A stretch of 64,000 bases of DNA. It comes from Streptomyces sp. RPT161. Lineage in GTDB: Bacteria > Actinomycetota > Actinomycetes > Streptomycetales > Streptomycetaceae. The notes beneath the pieces were generated by a model, which saw only the letters and a list, made by a program, of their open reading frames with translations, was not told the origin of the DNA and made no database searches. This document shows positions 1 through 8,025 of the stretch, piece by piece; position 1 is the first letter of the stretch; the number at the start of each line of letters is the position of its first letter. The DNA lies in assembly GCF_027533845.1 (NCBI RefSeq), contig NZ_JAPZVN010000004.1, positions 1 to 64,000 on the forward strand, in the 5' to 3' direction. The position numbers were made by a program, and so were the translations under genes.

Positions 1-864
1 TCGGTGTCGGGCTGTTCGAAGACGGTCCGCAGCAGCGTGGCCACCCAGGGCTGGGCCGTCTTGGGGACCTGGCTCAGCAGGTTCCTCGCGTAGTGGGTGC
101 GGCATCGCTGCCACGATGCTCCGGGCAGCACCGCACCGATGGAGTCGACCAGGCCAGCGTGGGCGTCGGAAATGACCAGTTGGACGCCACCCAGGCCGCG
201 GGCGATCAGTGAGCGCAGGAAGGCGAGCCATCCGGCGCCGTCCTCGGCGGTGGCGACGTCCAGGCCGAGGATCTCGCGGTGGCCGTCCGCGTTGACGCCG
301 ACCGCGATCAGTGCGTGGACGTTGATGATGCGGCCGCTTTTCACGGACCTTTTGGGTCAGCGCGTCGACCCAGACGAACGCATACGGCCCGGCGTCCAGC
401 GGCCGGTTGCGGAAGGCTGCGACCTGCTCGTCCATGTGCCGGGCCATCGCGGAGACCTGGGACTTCGACAATTGAGTGACGCCGAGGGACTCGGCGAGCT
501 TTTCGACCCGGCGGGTGGAGACACCGAGCAGGTAGGCGGTGGCGACCACCGAGATGAGGGCCTGCTCGGCCCGGCGGCGTCGTTCCAGGAGCCAGTGCGG
601 GAAGTAACTGCCCTGCCGCAGCTTAGGGATGGCCAGCTCGACGGTGCCGGCGCGGGTGTCCCACTCGCGCGGACGGTAACCGTTGCGGTGGTTGACTCTC
701 TCGTCGCTGACCTGCCCGTACTCGGCACCGCACAGAGCGTCGGCTTCTGCCGACATCAACGCTTCGGCGAACGTCTTGACCATCGCACGCAGCAGATCAG
801 GACTCGCCACGGCCAGGTTGTCTTCCGCGAGGGCGTGCAGGGGCACACTGTCAGGTGCGGTCAT
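1..864 (-). pseudogene. IS256-family transposase, frameshifted and cut by window edge
   Basis: Mutator/IS256-type transposase, the DDE enzyme that moves its insertion sequence. Translation begins at an ATG at 864 behind an AAGGAG site and gives the usual N-terminus (PDLLRAMVKTFAEALMSAEA). It then carries the first catalytic Asp in FVWVDALTQKVRE. At the A run complementary to 338-341 the frame shifts by one base. The expected continuation (GRIINVHALIAVGVNADGHR, later LVISDAHAG with the second Asp) is in another frame. The end lies before position 1. A one-base insertion in a homopolymer is the simplest reading, so it is probably inactive, although a sequencing error or slippage cannot be excluded. 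It marks the left of the accessory region. The 287 bp up to the next gene show no gene. Confidence 0.85.
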
Positions 865-1151
865 CGTGCTGATCTCCTTCAAAGACTTGGTCGTCTTGAA
901 AGATCAGCCGGTGGCCGTTCGTCTATGCGGGCCTCACCCCGACGCCGGAGCAAACCCCCGGATCAGGTCGAACCCGTACACCACTTCTCAGGACGCAACC
1001 TGACCTGCGGGAACGCGGCTTCCCGATTCAGCAGATGTTTGACGGTAGGGTTCGATCGACTCGACCGAGATGGCGCGAAACATCGTCGGCGCAGCGCCTC
1101 CATGCCGGGCGTGGCAACGATCGAGTCCCCGCCATCGCACCCACCCGCTCG

Positions 1152-2798
1152 CTAACTGCCTGCAGTTGTCAGGTCCAGTGCTCGCTGCGCATTGTTGATC
1201 AGCCAATCATAAGTGGTCACGCTCACCCGGGTCAGGTGGGAGTTGTAGGTGCGGACAGCCTCGTCGATCTCTGCTGGAGTGGCACCATTGGCGACGAACG
1301 CGCTGTGTCCGATTACCACTGTCATCGAGGCGCGGCGGGAGTCGATACCCAGGTCAACTAGTAACTGGGGCCGCTTCTCGTCCAACTCACGTAGGTAATT
1401 CATGGCCTGACCCACTGCCTTGTTGACCTCGTTGCCAACGACCAAGTGGTTTCGTTGTCCGATCACCAAGCGGTCGATGTTGGCCTTCTTGAGCTCGACG
1501 CCGTGCAGAGTGCCATCGGGCCGGAGCAGCGTCAGGTCGAGCTGGTCCCGGAGGGTGAGGTTGCGGCGGGCGGTGCCTGGAAGGAAATGGCCGCCGAAGA
1601 TCCAGGTCATGCGCTGGATGAGCTTTTGCAAGTCGCCTTCACTGCTCTTGGGGTCCTCGACCGCCGCTCGGAGCGCCGCCAAGTCCGCTTGGCGGCGGGC
1701 ACGTTGGACCAGCGCGGCGAGTAGCTGTGCCTCGCCTAGTCCGTTCAGCGAGGCGGCGATTGCGGGATTGCTCTCCAGCATGGTCAGCAACCCACGGATT
1801 GTCGTGGCGACTGGCTGGTCACTGGCAGGGTGCAGGCTGAGGCTGATCCGGGGAGCGCCTTGGAAGGCGTCGGTGTGGTCCATGTCGGCTCGCGTGCCGT
1901 TTAGAAGGCAGAGCCGGAAGATTGGCGTCTGCACATCCCAACAGAGCTCGTGGTCCAAGACGTGACATTCCCGCTTGCCGGTCACCACCCAGCGCTCAAT
2001 CGGCTGCTCGGGATCGATCGCGAACTCACCGACGTAGAGGCATTCGACACCTCTCATCATGAAGACCCGTACCGGTATGCCGCGCCGCAGGTGGGCGAGC
2101 ACTGCCAGATTCTCCAGGGACACCGAGTCCCCATATTGCCCCTGCCCGGGAGCCAGCAGTACGGACCCACTCCAGCGAGGTGCGAGCTCTCGCGTGCGGC
2201 TGGTATCAAGAAAGAGAAGCGCGTTCGGCGTCTTCGCGCTGGAGCCAACAACAAGCCTCGGATTGCCGCCGTAGACCTCATGCAACTCAGAGCGCTTCAC
2301 TACAGAACCAGGCGGGATGTTCCACATCGCGGGCCAGTTGGTTGGCGGATCCGCCTGGTCGGCAAGTTGGACCAACATCTGCCACTGATCGCCCGTCAGC
2401 CCGAGCATCACGAGTTTGCGATTACCGCCGGCCGATCGCGCCCGCTTCACTATTTGTCCGAGGCCCACCGCACGAAGCCGGTCGGCCGAGATCGGGTTGG
2501 CCAGCATGAGATTCTGGAGGTCCACGAGGAATCTCATCCGGGCAGGAGCTGAACCATCTTCATCCTCCTGTGTTCGGGCGAAGCCAAGCAGGCGGCTCGT
2601 GGGTGTGCCGGTCTTGCTGGCAATCTTTCCCATAGCCACAACACCACTGCCGCGTCCGCTGCGCCACAACAGGACGGTGTCACCCACCTCGGCCTCGGGA
2701 CCGGCGATCGCGGACACGGACGATTTCCAGCCCTCCAGACTTCGCGCTACCTCGGACGAAGCCGCTTTGTCCTCGGCGATCAGCACCCAGTACTTCAC
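1152..2798 (-). CDS. Shedu-type nuclease with EVE-like and SRA-like domains
   Basis: Predicted 548-residue antiphage nuclease. Residues about 1-145 (MKYWVLIAED, VGDTVLLWRSGRGSGVVAMG) look like an EVE/PUA-fold domain. Residues about 155-300 (RSELHEVYGGNPRLVVGSSA, LLAPGQGQYGDSVSLENLA, CLYVGEFAIDPEQP) resemble the SRA-like domain of actinobacterial modification-dependent restriction enzymes. The C-terminus (about 390-548) is a DUF4263/Shedu nuclease with QLDLTLLRPDG followed by GVELKKAN, the D...ExK core of a PD-(D/E)XK fold. EVE and SRA domains read modified bases in other proteins, so a modification-sensing nuclease is inferred. I start at GTG 2798 because GAGGAGGGGAAGG lies just upstream; the earlier in-frame ATGs at 2816 and 2870 would add unconserved residues. 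It stands alone in its transcription direction. Confidence 0.82.
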   Translation of the reverse strand: MKYWVLIAEDKAASSEVARSLEGWKSSVSAIAGPEAEVGDTVLLWRSGRGSGVVAMGKIASKTGTPTSRLLGFARTQEDEDGSAPARMRFLVDLQNLMLANPISADRLRAVGLGQIVKRARSAGGNRKLVMLGLTGDQWQMLVQLADQADPPTNWPAMWNIPPGSVVKRSELHEVYGGNPRLVVGSSAKTPNALLFLDTSRTRELAPRWSGSVLLAPGQGQYGDSVSLENLAVLAHLRRGIPVRVFMMRGVECLYVGEFAIDPEQPIERWVVTGKRECHVLDHELCWDVQTPIFRLCLLNGTRADMDHTDAFQGAPRISLSLHPASDQPVATTIRGLLTMLESNPAIAASLNGLGEAQLLAALVQRARRQADLAALRAAVEDPKSSEGDLQKLIQRMTWIFGGHFLPGTARRNLTLRDQLDLTLLRPDGTLHGVELKKANIDRLVIGQRNHLVVGNEVNKAVGQAMNYLRELDEKRPQLLVDLGIDSRRASMTVVIGHSAFVANGATPAEIDEAVRTYNSHLTRVSVTTYDWLINNAQRALDLTTAGS

Positions 2799-2945
2799 AA
2801 GCCTTCCCCTCCTCATCCCGTGCGCCGCCATGATGCCCGAGGGCTCTGACAGAACTGTCAACAGCAGCAAGGGATACGAGAGCCTATGGGTGTGATGTGA
2901 GAGAAGGCTGACCGGACGGCAGCTATGTGAGTACTCTCCGGCCGT

Positions 2946-3309
2946 TCAGCTCAGCTGATCCAGGACCTCAGTGACGATGCGTTCGAAGACGGTGAGGTCG
3001 GAGTCGAAGGGGGCGGGGATGGGCCAGTGCGGGACGATCTCGGTGATGCCCAGTTCCCGGCTGCGCCCGGCGTAGTCGGCGAAGGCGCCCAGGAGTTCAG
3101 CGGCTGCTCCTGGGTAGACCCCGAGAGCAATACCTTCGCCAGCTCGGCCGGGGCGTGGCCGATGTCGGCGCATGCCTTGGCCCGCTTTTCTTGCCCGGGT
3201 CAACGGGTACGTCGAGGTTCTGGGCCGGATCGCCCTCGACAAGGAGCACGTCGGCGCAGGCTCCCCCACGAGCTGTGCGGACGTGCCAGGACACGGAGCA
3301 CCTGGTCAC
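2946..3309 (-). pseudogene. Remnants of an amidohydrolase and an LLM-class monooxygenase
   Basis: No intact gene fits here. In one frame (roughly 3309-3200) the translation contains ADVLLVEGDPAQNLDVP, the C-terminal signature of metal-dependent amidohydrolases. In a second frame (about 3146-2946) it ends ELGITEIVPHWPIPAPFDS then DLTVFERIV, like the C-terminus of luciferase-like, probably F420-dependent, oxidoreductases. Both pieces lack their catalytic parts. I read this as two decayed gene tails fused by deletion. It overlaps the end of the next nuclease gene by a few bases. Confidence 0.55.
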
Positions 3310-3836
3310 AGGTGACCGGCCCCCACGGTGTTCAGTAGGCGATCACGGAGAAGGACTTCGAAGTCCTCTGTCGTCTTCACTTGCCGCAGATGGTCGAGTG
3401 TCACGACGACGATGCGGCGGCCCTTCGACTGTTGCACCTCGATGATGTGGTGGGCCGATGCCAAGTCCTCTTTGTCGCCGGTGATCCCATTTGCAGCAAC
3501 GAGGACGCCCAGCTCGACGTATCGCATCTCCAGCTTGCCGGCGAACGCGAGCACGCTCTGGCTGTTGACTGGCTTGTCCCAGTTCTTGCACTCGACGAGG
3601 AAAAATGTTGGATACGTCTTAAGCCATCGGGCCTCCCGGATGTTCGCGACGACAAGGTCGACTTCACAGCTCTTGAAGCGGTCGACTACCTTGCGGTTCG
3701 CAGTCACCCCGGGCAGCGCTTCCAACAGGTAGCAGAAGAGGTCTTCAAGCGCGTCGCCGCGGGCCTGGGCTGTCAGGCTCTTGTCGAGGCCCTTGGCGAT
3801 GCATCCCTGGATCTCTGTGGCCGAGTAGTCGGTCAC
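3306..3836 (-). CDS. Restriction-endonuclease-like PD-(D/E)XK protein
   Basis: A 176-residue single-domain nuclease candidate. The order ARGDALEDLFCYLLEALPG, then CEVDLVVAN, then FFLVECKNWDKPV matches the E...D...ExK active site of Mrr-type restriction endonucleases, with Asp in EVDLVV and Glu/Lys in ECK. A later segment (YVELGVLVAANGITGDKED) is typical of the helix and strand after the active site. Its start overlaps the stop of the upstream gene by 4 bases (ATGA at 3833-3836), so the two are translationally coupled and probably act together. No methyltransferase is next to it, so a classical type II system is unlikely. I infer a defence role but cannot name the target. Confidence 0.7.
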   Translation of the reverse strand: MTDYSATEIQGCIAKGLDKSLTAQARGDALEDLFCYLLEALPGVTANRKVVDRFKSCEVDLVVANIREARWLKTYPTFFLVECKNWDKPVNSQSVLAFAGKLEMRYVELGVLVAANGITGDKEDLASAHHIIEVQQSKGRRIVVVTLDHLRQVKTTEDFEVLLRDRLLNTVGAGHL

Positions 3837-4717
3837 GAGGCCACCGATCCGCGCTGGGCGACAGCGAAAGCGATGACCTCCGGGAGGCTGCGGGTACCGA
3901 GTTGTTCGATCAAGTCCTCTAGCCGCAGTCGGACGACCGCCGCCCCGGTTGTATACCGAGCCGGGAAGCCACGGCCTTTGAGGTCGTAGTAAATCAGAAC
4001 GCCCAGCTGGGCGCGGCTGGCGTCGACACGTCCCTGCAGCCGGACCTCGGCCGCGACCAACTGGTCCTCAGTCAGTTTGCCAGCTTTCACCTCTATCAGC
4101 ATGACGGCGGAGGAGTCTTCCGATGGGATGAACGCCAGATCGGTCTGCGGTGGGGGCTTGAGGAGAGCAGCACCGGCCTCCTGGAAGAGTTTCGCCACCA
4201 GTGACTCAACACCCAGATAGAACCCTCCTGTCGACTCGCGGGGGATGCCCTCAAGGCGGCGCAGGAATGATGTTGGGTCGATCCGACGTTCCAGTGCCAC
4301 TTTCTCTGGGGCGCTCGGTTCCTCGGTGGCACGGACCGTGGACGCAAAAGCCCACACGTGGTCTGCGAGCGCTTCTCGCTGGTCCAGTGGGCAATGCGCT
4401 ACGACCGTGCCTGCGACCGGCGAGGCTACGTGCAGTGGAGGGGGAGCGATGATCAGCGTTGGTAGGCCGCGCCCGGCGGACTGACCGGCGCGCATCATCA
4501 CGTCCAGGTTGGTGAACCCCTTGGGGCTCGGGTCTGTGCGCTCGATGTTCTCTGGGTCCAGGACGCAGATGATCAGGTCTGGCCGGGGTTCGTCGAACAT
4601 GAACCTGTCGCCAGCGGCGTTTCCAAGTACCCAGGCATCGCTGACGCCCGTGCCCTTGAGCGTGTCCAGCAGGATCCTCAGGTCCATCCCGCTCGCAGCT
4701 ACCACGGTGGCATGCAT
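3833..4717 (-). CDS. Two-domain protein with C-terminal PD-(D/E)XK-like nuclease fold
   Basis: A 294-residue protein, first of a two-gene operon. The N-terminal half (about 1-130) alternates hydrophobic strands and helices (DLRILLDTLKGTG, RPDLIICVLDPENI, LPTLIIAPPPLHV) in a Rossmann/TIR-like pattern; I cannot assign a family. The C-terminal half has LVAKLFQEAGAALLKPPPQ, then DLAFIPSED, then VMLIEVKAGKL, the D...ExK core of a PD-(D/E)XK nuclease. Later strands QLGVLIYYDLKGRG and VVRLRLEDLIEQL fit that fold. The start at 4717 is backed only by a distant GGAG; ATG 4687 is a possible alternative. Pairing with a second nuclease-like gene suggests a sensor/effector or heteromeric nuclease. Confidence 0.6.
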   Translation of the reverse strand: MHATVVAASGMDLRILLDTLKGTGVSDAWVLGNAAGDRFMFDEPRPDLIICVLDPENIERTDPSPKGFTNLDVMMRAGQSAGRGLPTLIIAPPPLHVASPVAGTVVAHCPLDQREALADHVWAFASTVRATEEPSAPEKVALERRIDPTSFLRRLEGIPRESTGGFYLGVESLVAKLFQEAGAALLKPPPQTDLAFIPSEDSSAVMLIEVKAGKLTEDQLVAAEVRLQGRVDASRAQLGVLIYYDLKGRGFPARYTTGAAVVRLRLEDLIEQLGTRSLPEVIAFAVAQRGSVAS

Positions 4718-4754
4718 GGCTGCACGCTACTCCGTACGGCCGACACTGCGGGCC

Positions 4755-4785
4755 CCACAGCTGAGACGCGGCGACTGAGCTGTGG
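4755..4785. terminator. Inverted repeat between RiPP and nuclease operons
   Basis: CCACAGCTGAG and CTGAGCTGTGG form an imperfect 11-bp stem around a 9-base loop. It lies downstream of the last RiPP gene and upstream of the nuclease operon, both on the minus strand. There is no clear U tract, so termination is likely but unproven; an operator for the nuclease genes is the alternative. Confidence 0.4.
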
Positions 4786-4953
4786 CTCATAGGCGCTGCC
4801 CGTGATTGCGACCGTTGCTGGGCCGGCCGTCAGTCTCGCATAGAGGAGTGACAGTAGATCTAGACGCTTATCGGCCCTCGGGGGGCTTCCCTTCAGCTCC
4901 TTTGTGGCTACTTTGCGGCCAGCGACAGTTTTAGAGAGGCGACCCGAGGCGGA

Positions 4954-5688
4954 TCAGCCGTCGTTGGTCCGAGGCCAGTGCCCGAGCCAGAAGGCGGCCT
5001 TTGACGGTAGGGGCTGGCCTTCGGTTGATCCGTCGTGGGGTATCAGCTCTGTGGGGGCGATGTATCCCTCACCAGGGGCCAGGTGTATGCGTAGGCATCG
5101 GAGCGGGCGGCCTTCGGCGACGTAGCGTCGTACGTCGTCAGTGTGCGGGTAATGGTGTTCGTGATCTTGGTGGATCGCCTGACTGATGCCTCGCGTGTCG
5201 CGGTCTCCGAGCAGCAGGTAGCGGCTGCCGGGGCCGAGGTTAAGGCAGAGTCGGCGGCGGGATTGGTGTCTGGTCCCGCAGGGCAGGCGGTCCCAGTTGT
5301 CGATGTGGAGGCCGATGCGCCGTTGGCTCGCTGGATTGACCGTGGTGGTCAGTGTCTCTGGTGGGCTTGCGACGTAGCCCAGGTACTGGACGTCACTGCG
5401 GCCTGGGAAGTGACCAGGGCGCAGTGCGGAGACGGGGACGTCAGCAACTTCGTCTCGGGCGGGTAGCTCGTCGGTTGGGAGCTGGACCAGCTCGACCAAG
5501 CTGCTGTCCGGTGTCGATGCTGTCGGTTTTAGTCGCTCCGCCAAGCCGGGGTCGAGTGGACGCCAGTCTCCGACGGGGACGACTGCTCCCTCTTCGTATT
5601 GGGATTCTCGGGTGGCTACGCGTGTGCTGCCGACCTCGCAGCGTTCGTGGAGGTCGAGGTACTCCCGGAAGGCGATGTGCAGGTTCAC
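4954..5688 (-). CDS. Putative Fe(II)-dependent oxygenase of the RiPP cluster
   Basis: A 244-residue protein, last in the RiPP operon, 28 bases after the pentapeptide-repeat gene. It starts at GTG 5688 behind GGGGGAGG. The segment RRIGLHIDNWDRLP contains an HxD pair, followed by RLCLNLGPGSRYLLLGD and a later His in TELIPHDGST. This order would suit a double-stranded beta-helix 2-oxoglutarate/Fe(II) oxygenase, but the family match is not certain to me. If right, it would hydroxylate or otherwise oxidise the modified peptide. A non-enzymatic partner of the maturase is the alternative. It shows no signal peptide and should be cytoplasmic. Confidence 0.5.
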   Translation of the reverse strand: MNLHIAFREYLDLHERCEVGSTRVATRESQYEEGAVVPVGDWRPLDPGLAERLKPTASTPDSSLVELVQLPTDELPARDEVADVPVSALRPGHFPGRSDVQYLGYVASPPETLTTTVNPASQRRIGLHIDNWDRLPCGTRHQSRRRLCLNLGPGSRYLLLGDRDTRGISQAIHQDHEHHYPHTDDVRRYVAEGRPLRCLRIHLAPGEGYIAPTELIPHDGSTEGQPLPSKAAFWLGHWPRTNDG

Positions 5689-5716
5689 GACGGTTCCTCC
5701 CCCTCTCTGGCCTGTC

Positions 5717-6406
5717 TTACCTGCGGCCGTCCAGGTCTTCGCCGTAGGTGACATCCAGCTCGGCGGTGAGCGCCTCGGCAAGTTGCGCCTGCTGGGCACG
5801 GTCGATGATGACCCTTCGTAGCTCGGCGACACCACGGACCGCGGAGAGGTCGTTGCCGCGCAGGTCGCAGTCCTGGTATGTGCCACGTGCGAACTCCGTG
5901 AGCCGCAGGGTGCAGTCGTCGAAGACAACGCGGCTCAAGTCGCAGTTGGTGAAGGTGGCTTCGGACAGTACGCACTTGGAGAAGACGAGGGGGCCGGTGG
6001 CCCGGATGTCGTTGAAGGTGGCGTAGTCGAGCTTGCTGTTGTCGAGCAGGACGTTCTCTGCGGCGATGCTGCTCAGGGCGGCGCCCATGAGCTTGCAGTT
6101 GCGGAAGACCACTCGTGACAGCTTGCTGTCGGTCCACTGCATCGGGCCGAAGTCGCTGCTGTCGAATTCGACTGAGTCAACCCGCACGTCGTGAAAGCGG
6201 GTCCGCTGGGCGCGCAAGCCCGTCACCCGGCCGGAGAGGAGCCGGGCGTTCGACAGGTCCAGTTCGCGTAGGTCTGCGTTCGCGTAGTGGAAGTCTTGGA
6301 CGGTGCCCCTGCCGCCTTCGAGTGAGGTGACGTTGGACAGGTAGACGCCTGGCTCGCCGAGGCTCGGAAGGATGACGTCGATCTGACCGAAGGTGCGGGT
6401 TTCCAT
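5717..6406 (-). CDS. Pentapeptide-repeat protein
   Basis: A 229-residue protein made of pentapeptide repeats (A/D-L-x-x strings such as ADLRELDLSNARLLSG, CDLSRVVFDDCTLRLTEFA, CDLRGNDLSAV), which form a right-handed beta-helix. Such proteins mimic B-DNA and can protect gyrase (MfpA, Qnr, McbG, AlbG). The last two protect producers of gyrase-poisoning peptides. It sits 76 bases after the precursor gene in the same direction, so self-immunity is an attractive inference; a scaffold role in maturation is also possible. I place the start at ATG 6406, preceded by CGGAGA; ATG 6421 is an alternative without a good ribosome site. Confidence 0.75.
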   Translation of the reverse strand: METRTFGQIDVILPSLGEPGVYLSNVTSLEGGRGTVQDFHYANADLRELDLSNARLLSGRVTGLRAQRTRFHDVRVDSVEFDSSDFGPMQWTDSKLSRVVFRNCKLMGAALSSIAAENVLLDNSKLDYATFNDIRATGPLVFSKCVLSEATFTNCDLSRVVFDDCTLRLTEFARGTYQDCDLRGNDLSAVRGVAELRRVIIDRAQQAQLAEALTAELDVTYGEDLDGRR

Positions 6407-6482
6407 GGGTCTCCGTTTCATCGTGTGGAGGGGGTTGGGAGGGGCGCGCCCGATGGCGGACGCGCCCCGAGGGCACTAGGGC

Positions 6483-6674
6483 TTACCTCTTCTTGTTCCA
6501 GTTGTCCCAGGTGGGCTGGTTGTTCCACGGATTGGCGGGGGCCTTGTTCCAGTTGTCCCAGGTCGGCTGGTTGCCCCAGTCCGAACGGACCGGTTGGGCC
6601 TGTGGCGCGTGGGTTGCTATGAGGTCGGCGATGACGGGTGCGTCGGTGGATGCGAGTTGTTCCAGCAGCGTCAT
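6483..6674 (-). CDS. RiPP precursor peptide with duplicated Trp-rich core
   Basis: A 63-residue peptide whose ATG overlaps the radical SAM stop (ATGA, 6671-6674), a coupling typical of maturase/precursor pairs. Residues 1-29 form an acidic, Ala/Leu-rich leader (MTLLEQLASTDAPVIADLIA). From residue 31 the composition changes to Trp, Asn, Asp, Pro and Lys. Two 17-residue units are visible, each containing NQPTWDNWNK, starting at W33 and W50. This gives six W-x-N or W-x-K triplets: W33-N35, W39-N41, W42-K44, W50-N52, W56-N58 and W59-K61. W-x-N is the motif joined by Trp-Asn cyclophane links in XyeA-type triceptides, so that modification is inferred. The peptide ends KKR and has no Cys. Confidence 0.8.
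   Translation of the reverse strand: MTLLEQLASTDAPVIADLIATHAPQAQPVRSDWGNQPTWDNWNKAPANPWNNQPTWDNWNKKR
6492..6573 (-). repeat. Tandem duplication inside precursor gene
   Basis: A 31-base segment at 6492-6522 recurs at 6543-6573 with a single mismatch (period 51 bases, 17 codons). It encodes NQPTWDNWNK twice. The near-identity at DNA level, including third positions, indicates a recent duplication of the core. Confidence 0.85.
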
Positions 6675-7828
6675 GCGGCGTGTTCCTTCCTCGCGGTATC
6701 GGACAGGGCCATGACCAGGGCTTGTTGGGAGACGCGGCAGTAGTTCGTCTCGGTCGTGGCCAGGCTGCCGTTTTCGAAGTAGCGATTCCCCGCCTGCGCT
6801 CCTCGGCAGAAGTCGAAGAACGCACAGGTGGCCTCGCACTCGTCCAGGCCGGTCAGGAACTCCCGCACGTACCGGAGCCGGTGCGCCCGGTCCAGCATGG
6901 CGGGGATGGACTCCTCCAGCACGTTTCCGGCCCGGAAGTCCTCGTACGTCGGGGCGGTGGTGTCGGCCAGCTCGGGTGAGAGCAGCACGACCTCTCCGCT
7001 CACGGAGATGGTGGGGATGGGATCGATCCGGCGTTCTTGCCAACGGGCGCGCTGACCACTGCGGACCAGGTGCAGATAGTCGCCCAGCCGGTCCAGCTCC
7101 CGGATCGTCGCGCCATCGGGATGACGGCGGCTCCAGTCGATGGTGCGCCGCCAGAATTCGATGGCCTGCTCGCGGGTGGGCGGCTGTCGCTTGGTGTTGA
7201 CGCCCTCGGCTTCCTCGATGTTCAGGCCGATGGATTCGCAGCCCAGGTCGGAGAGGAAGTCGAGGAGCACCTCGGGCTGGTCGATGCTGTCCTGGTTGAC
7301 GACCGCGATGACCGAGAAGGGGATGCTCCGGCTGCGTAGCCGGTCGATGCCATTCATGGTCCGACGGAAGGCAGGTTGGCCTCGGCGGTTGATGCGCTGC
7401 GAGTTCAGTGCGGCCGGTCCGTCGATGCTTACTGCGATCCGGAAGTCATGCTCGAAAAGCAGTTCGCACCATTCGTCGGTGACGAGCGTGGCATTGGTCT
7501 GCATGTAGTGGCGCAGCAGCCCTGCCTCCAGCAGCGGCTCGAAGGGGGCAAGCAGGCTGGTGAAGCGGCGGACTCCGAGCGCCATCGGCTCGCCTGCGTG
7601 CCAGACGAGGCCCAGGGGCTGGCTGCCGTCCTCCCTGACCACCTGTGCGGCCGAGCGCGCCACCGCACGGGCGACCTCGATCGGCATATGGCTGCGCTGG
7701 TCCCGGTCGCGGAGATAGCAGTAGGTGCAGTCGAGATTGCAGAACTTGGTGGGCTGGACGACGAACGTCGAGGGCCGGGTTGCGATGCGCTCTGCGTATC
7801 GCGCAGGCCAATCGTGATCGTGCAACAT
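6671..7828 (-). CDS. Radical SAM/SPASM peptide maturase
   Basis: A 385-residue radical SAM enzyme. The CxxxCxxC cluster is C30, C34, C37 (KFCNLDCTYCYL), preceded by VVQPT. SAM-binding strands follow (LVWHAGEPM, HYMQTNATLV, FRIAVSIDGPAALN). The C-terminus carries an auxiliary cluster region CEATCAFFDFC then RGAQAGNRYFENG and TETNYCR. That arrangement resembles maturases of the XyeB/GrrM/FxsB type, which make C-C bonds between an aromatic residue and a residue two positions on. The start at ATG 7828 has AAGGAAG 8 bases upstream. The stop overlaps the precursor start. The expected reaction is cyclophane formation on the W-x-N motifs of the next gene; the assignment to that subfamily is inference from motifs. 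Confidence 0.82.
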   Translation of the reverse strand: MLHDHDWPARYAERIATRPSTFVVQPTKFCNLDCTYCYLRDRDQRSHMPIEVARAVARSAAQVVREDGSQPLGLVWHAGEPMALGVRRFTSLLAPFEPLLEAGLLRHYMQTNATLVTDEWCELLFEHDFRIAVSIDGPAALNSQRINRRGQPAFRRTMNGIDRLRSRSIPFSVIAVVNQDSIDQPEVLLDFLSDLGCESIGLNIEEAEGVNTKRQPPTREQAIEFWRRTIDWSRRHPDGATIRELDRLGDYLHLVRSGQRARWQERRIDPIPTISVSGEVVLLSPELADTTAPTYEDFRAGNVLEESIPAMLDRAHRLRYVREFLTGLDECEATCAFFDFCRGAQAGNRYFENGSLATTETNYCRVSQQALVMALSDTARKEHAA

Positions 7829-7882
7829 CTCAGCGACTTCCTTGTCGTCTCTGGGGCTTCCGGGCCGCGATACCTTTCGCGC

Positions 7883-7947
7883 GTGCCCCGCCTCCGGAGC
7901 AGGCTCAGGACTCATCGCGGGGTAGTCCGTGGAAGGCGGCGGGGCAC
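7883..7947. promoter_or_regulatory. Perfect inverted repeat upstream of the maturase gene
   Basis: GTGCCCCGCC (7883-7892) and GGCGGGGCAC (7938-7947) are exact inverted copies 45 bases apart, in the 197-base leader between the small membrane protein gene and the radical SAM gene. In the transcript they could form a hairpin just before the maturase. Attenuation or mRNA stabilisation is possible; no U tract is seen. Confidence 0.35.
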
Positions 7948-8025
7948 TCGGAGCGGCCCGCGCCTGGAAGGGGCGACCACTCGCTTGTGGCGCCGGGCGA
8001 TGGGTGTTGCGGGGCTGCCGGAGCA

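Noticed and set aside
97..1155. A 352-residue plus-strand open frame over the IS256 remnant
   Set aside because: It is antisense to a clear transposase and shows no domain of its own.
6492..6573. Two near-identical 31-base repeats that could suggest a CRISPR array
   Set aside because: Only two copies, inside a coding frame and encoding the same peptide; no cas genes nearby.
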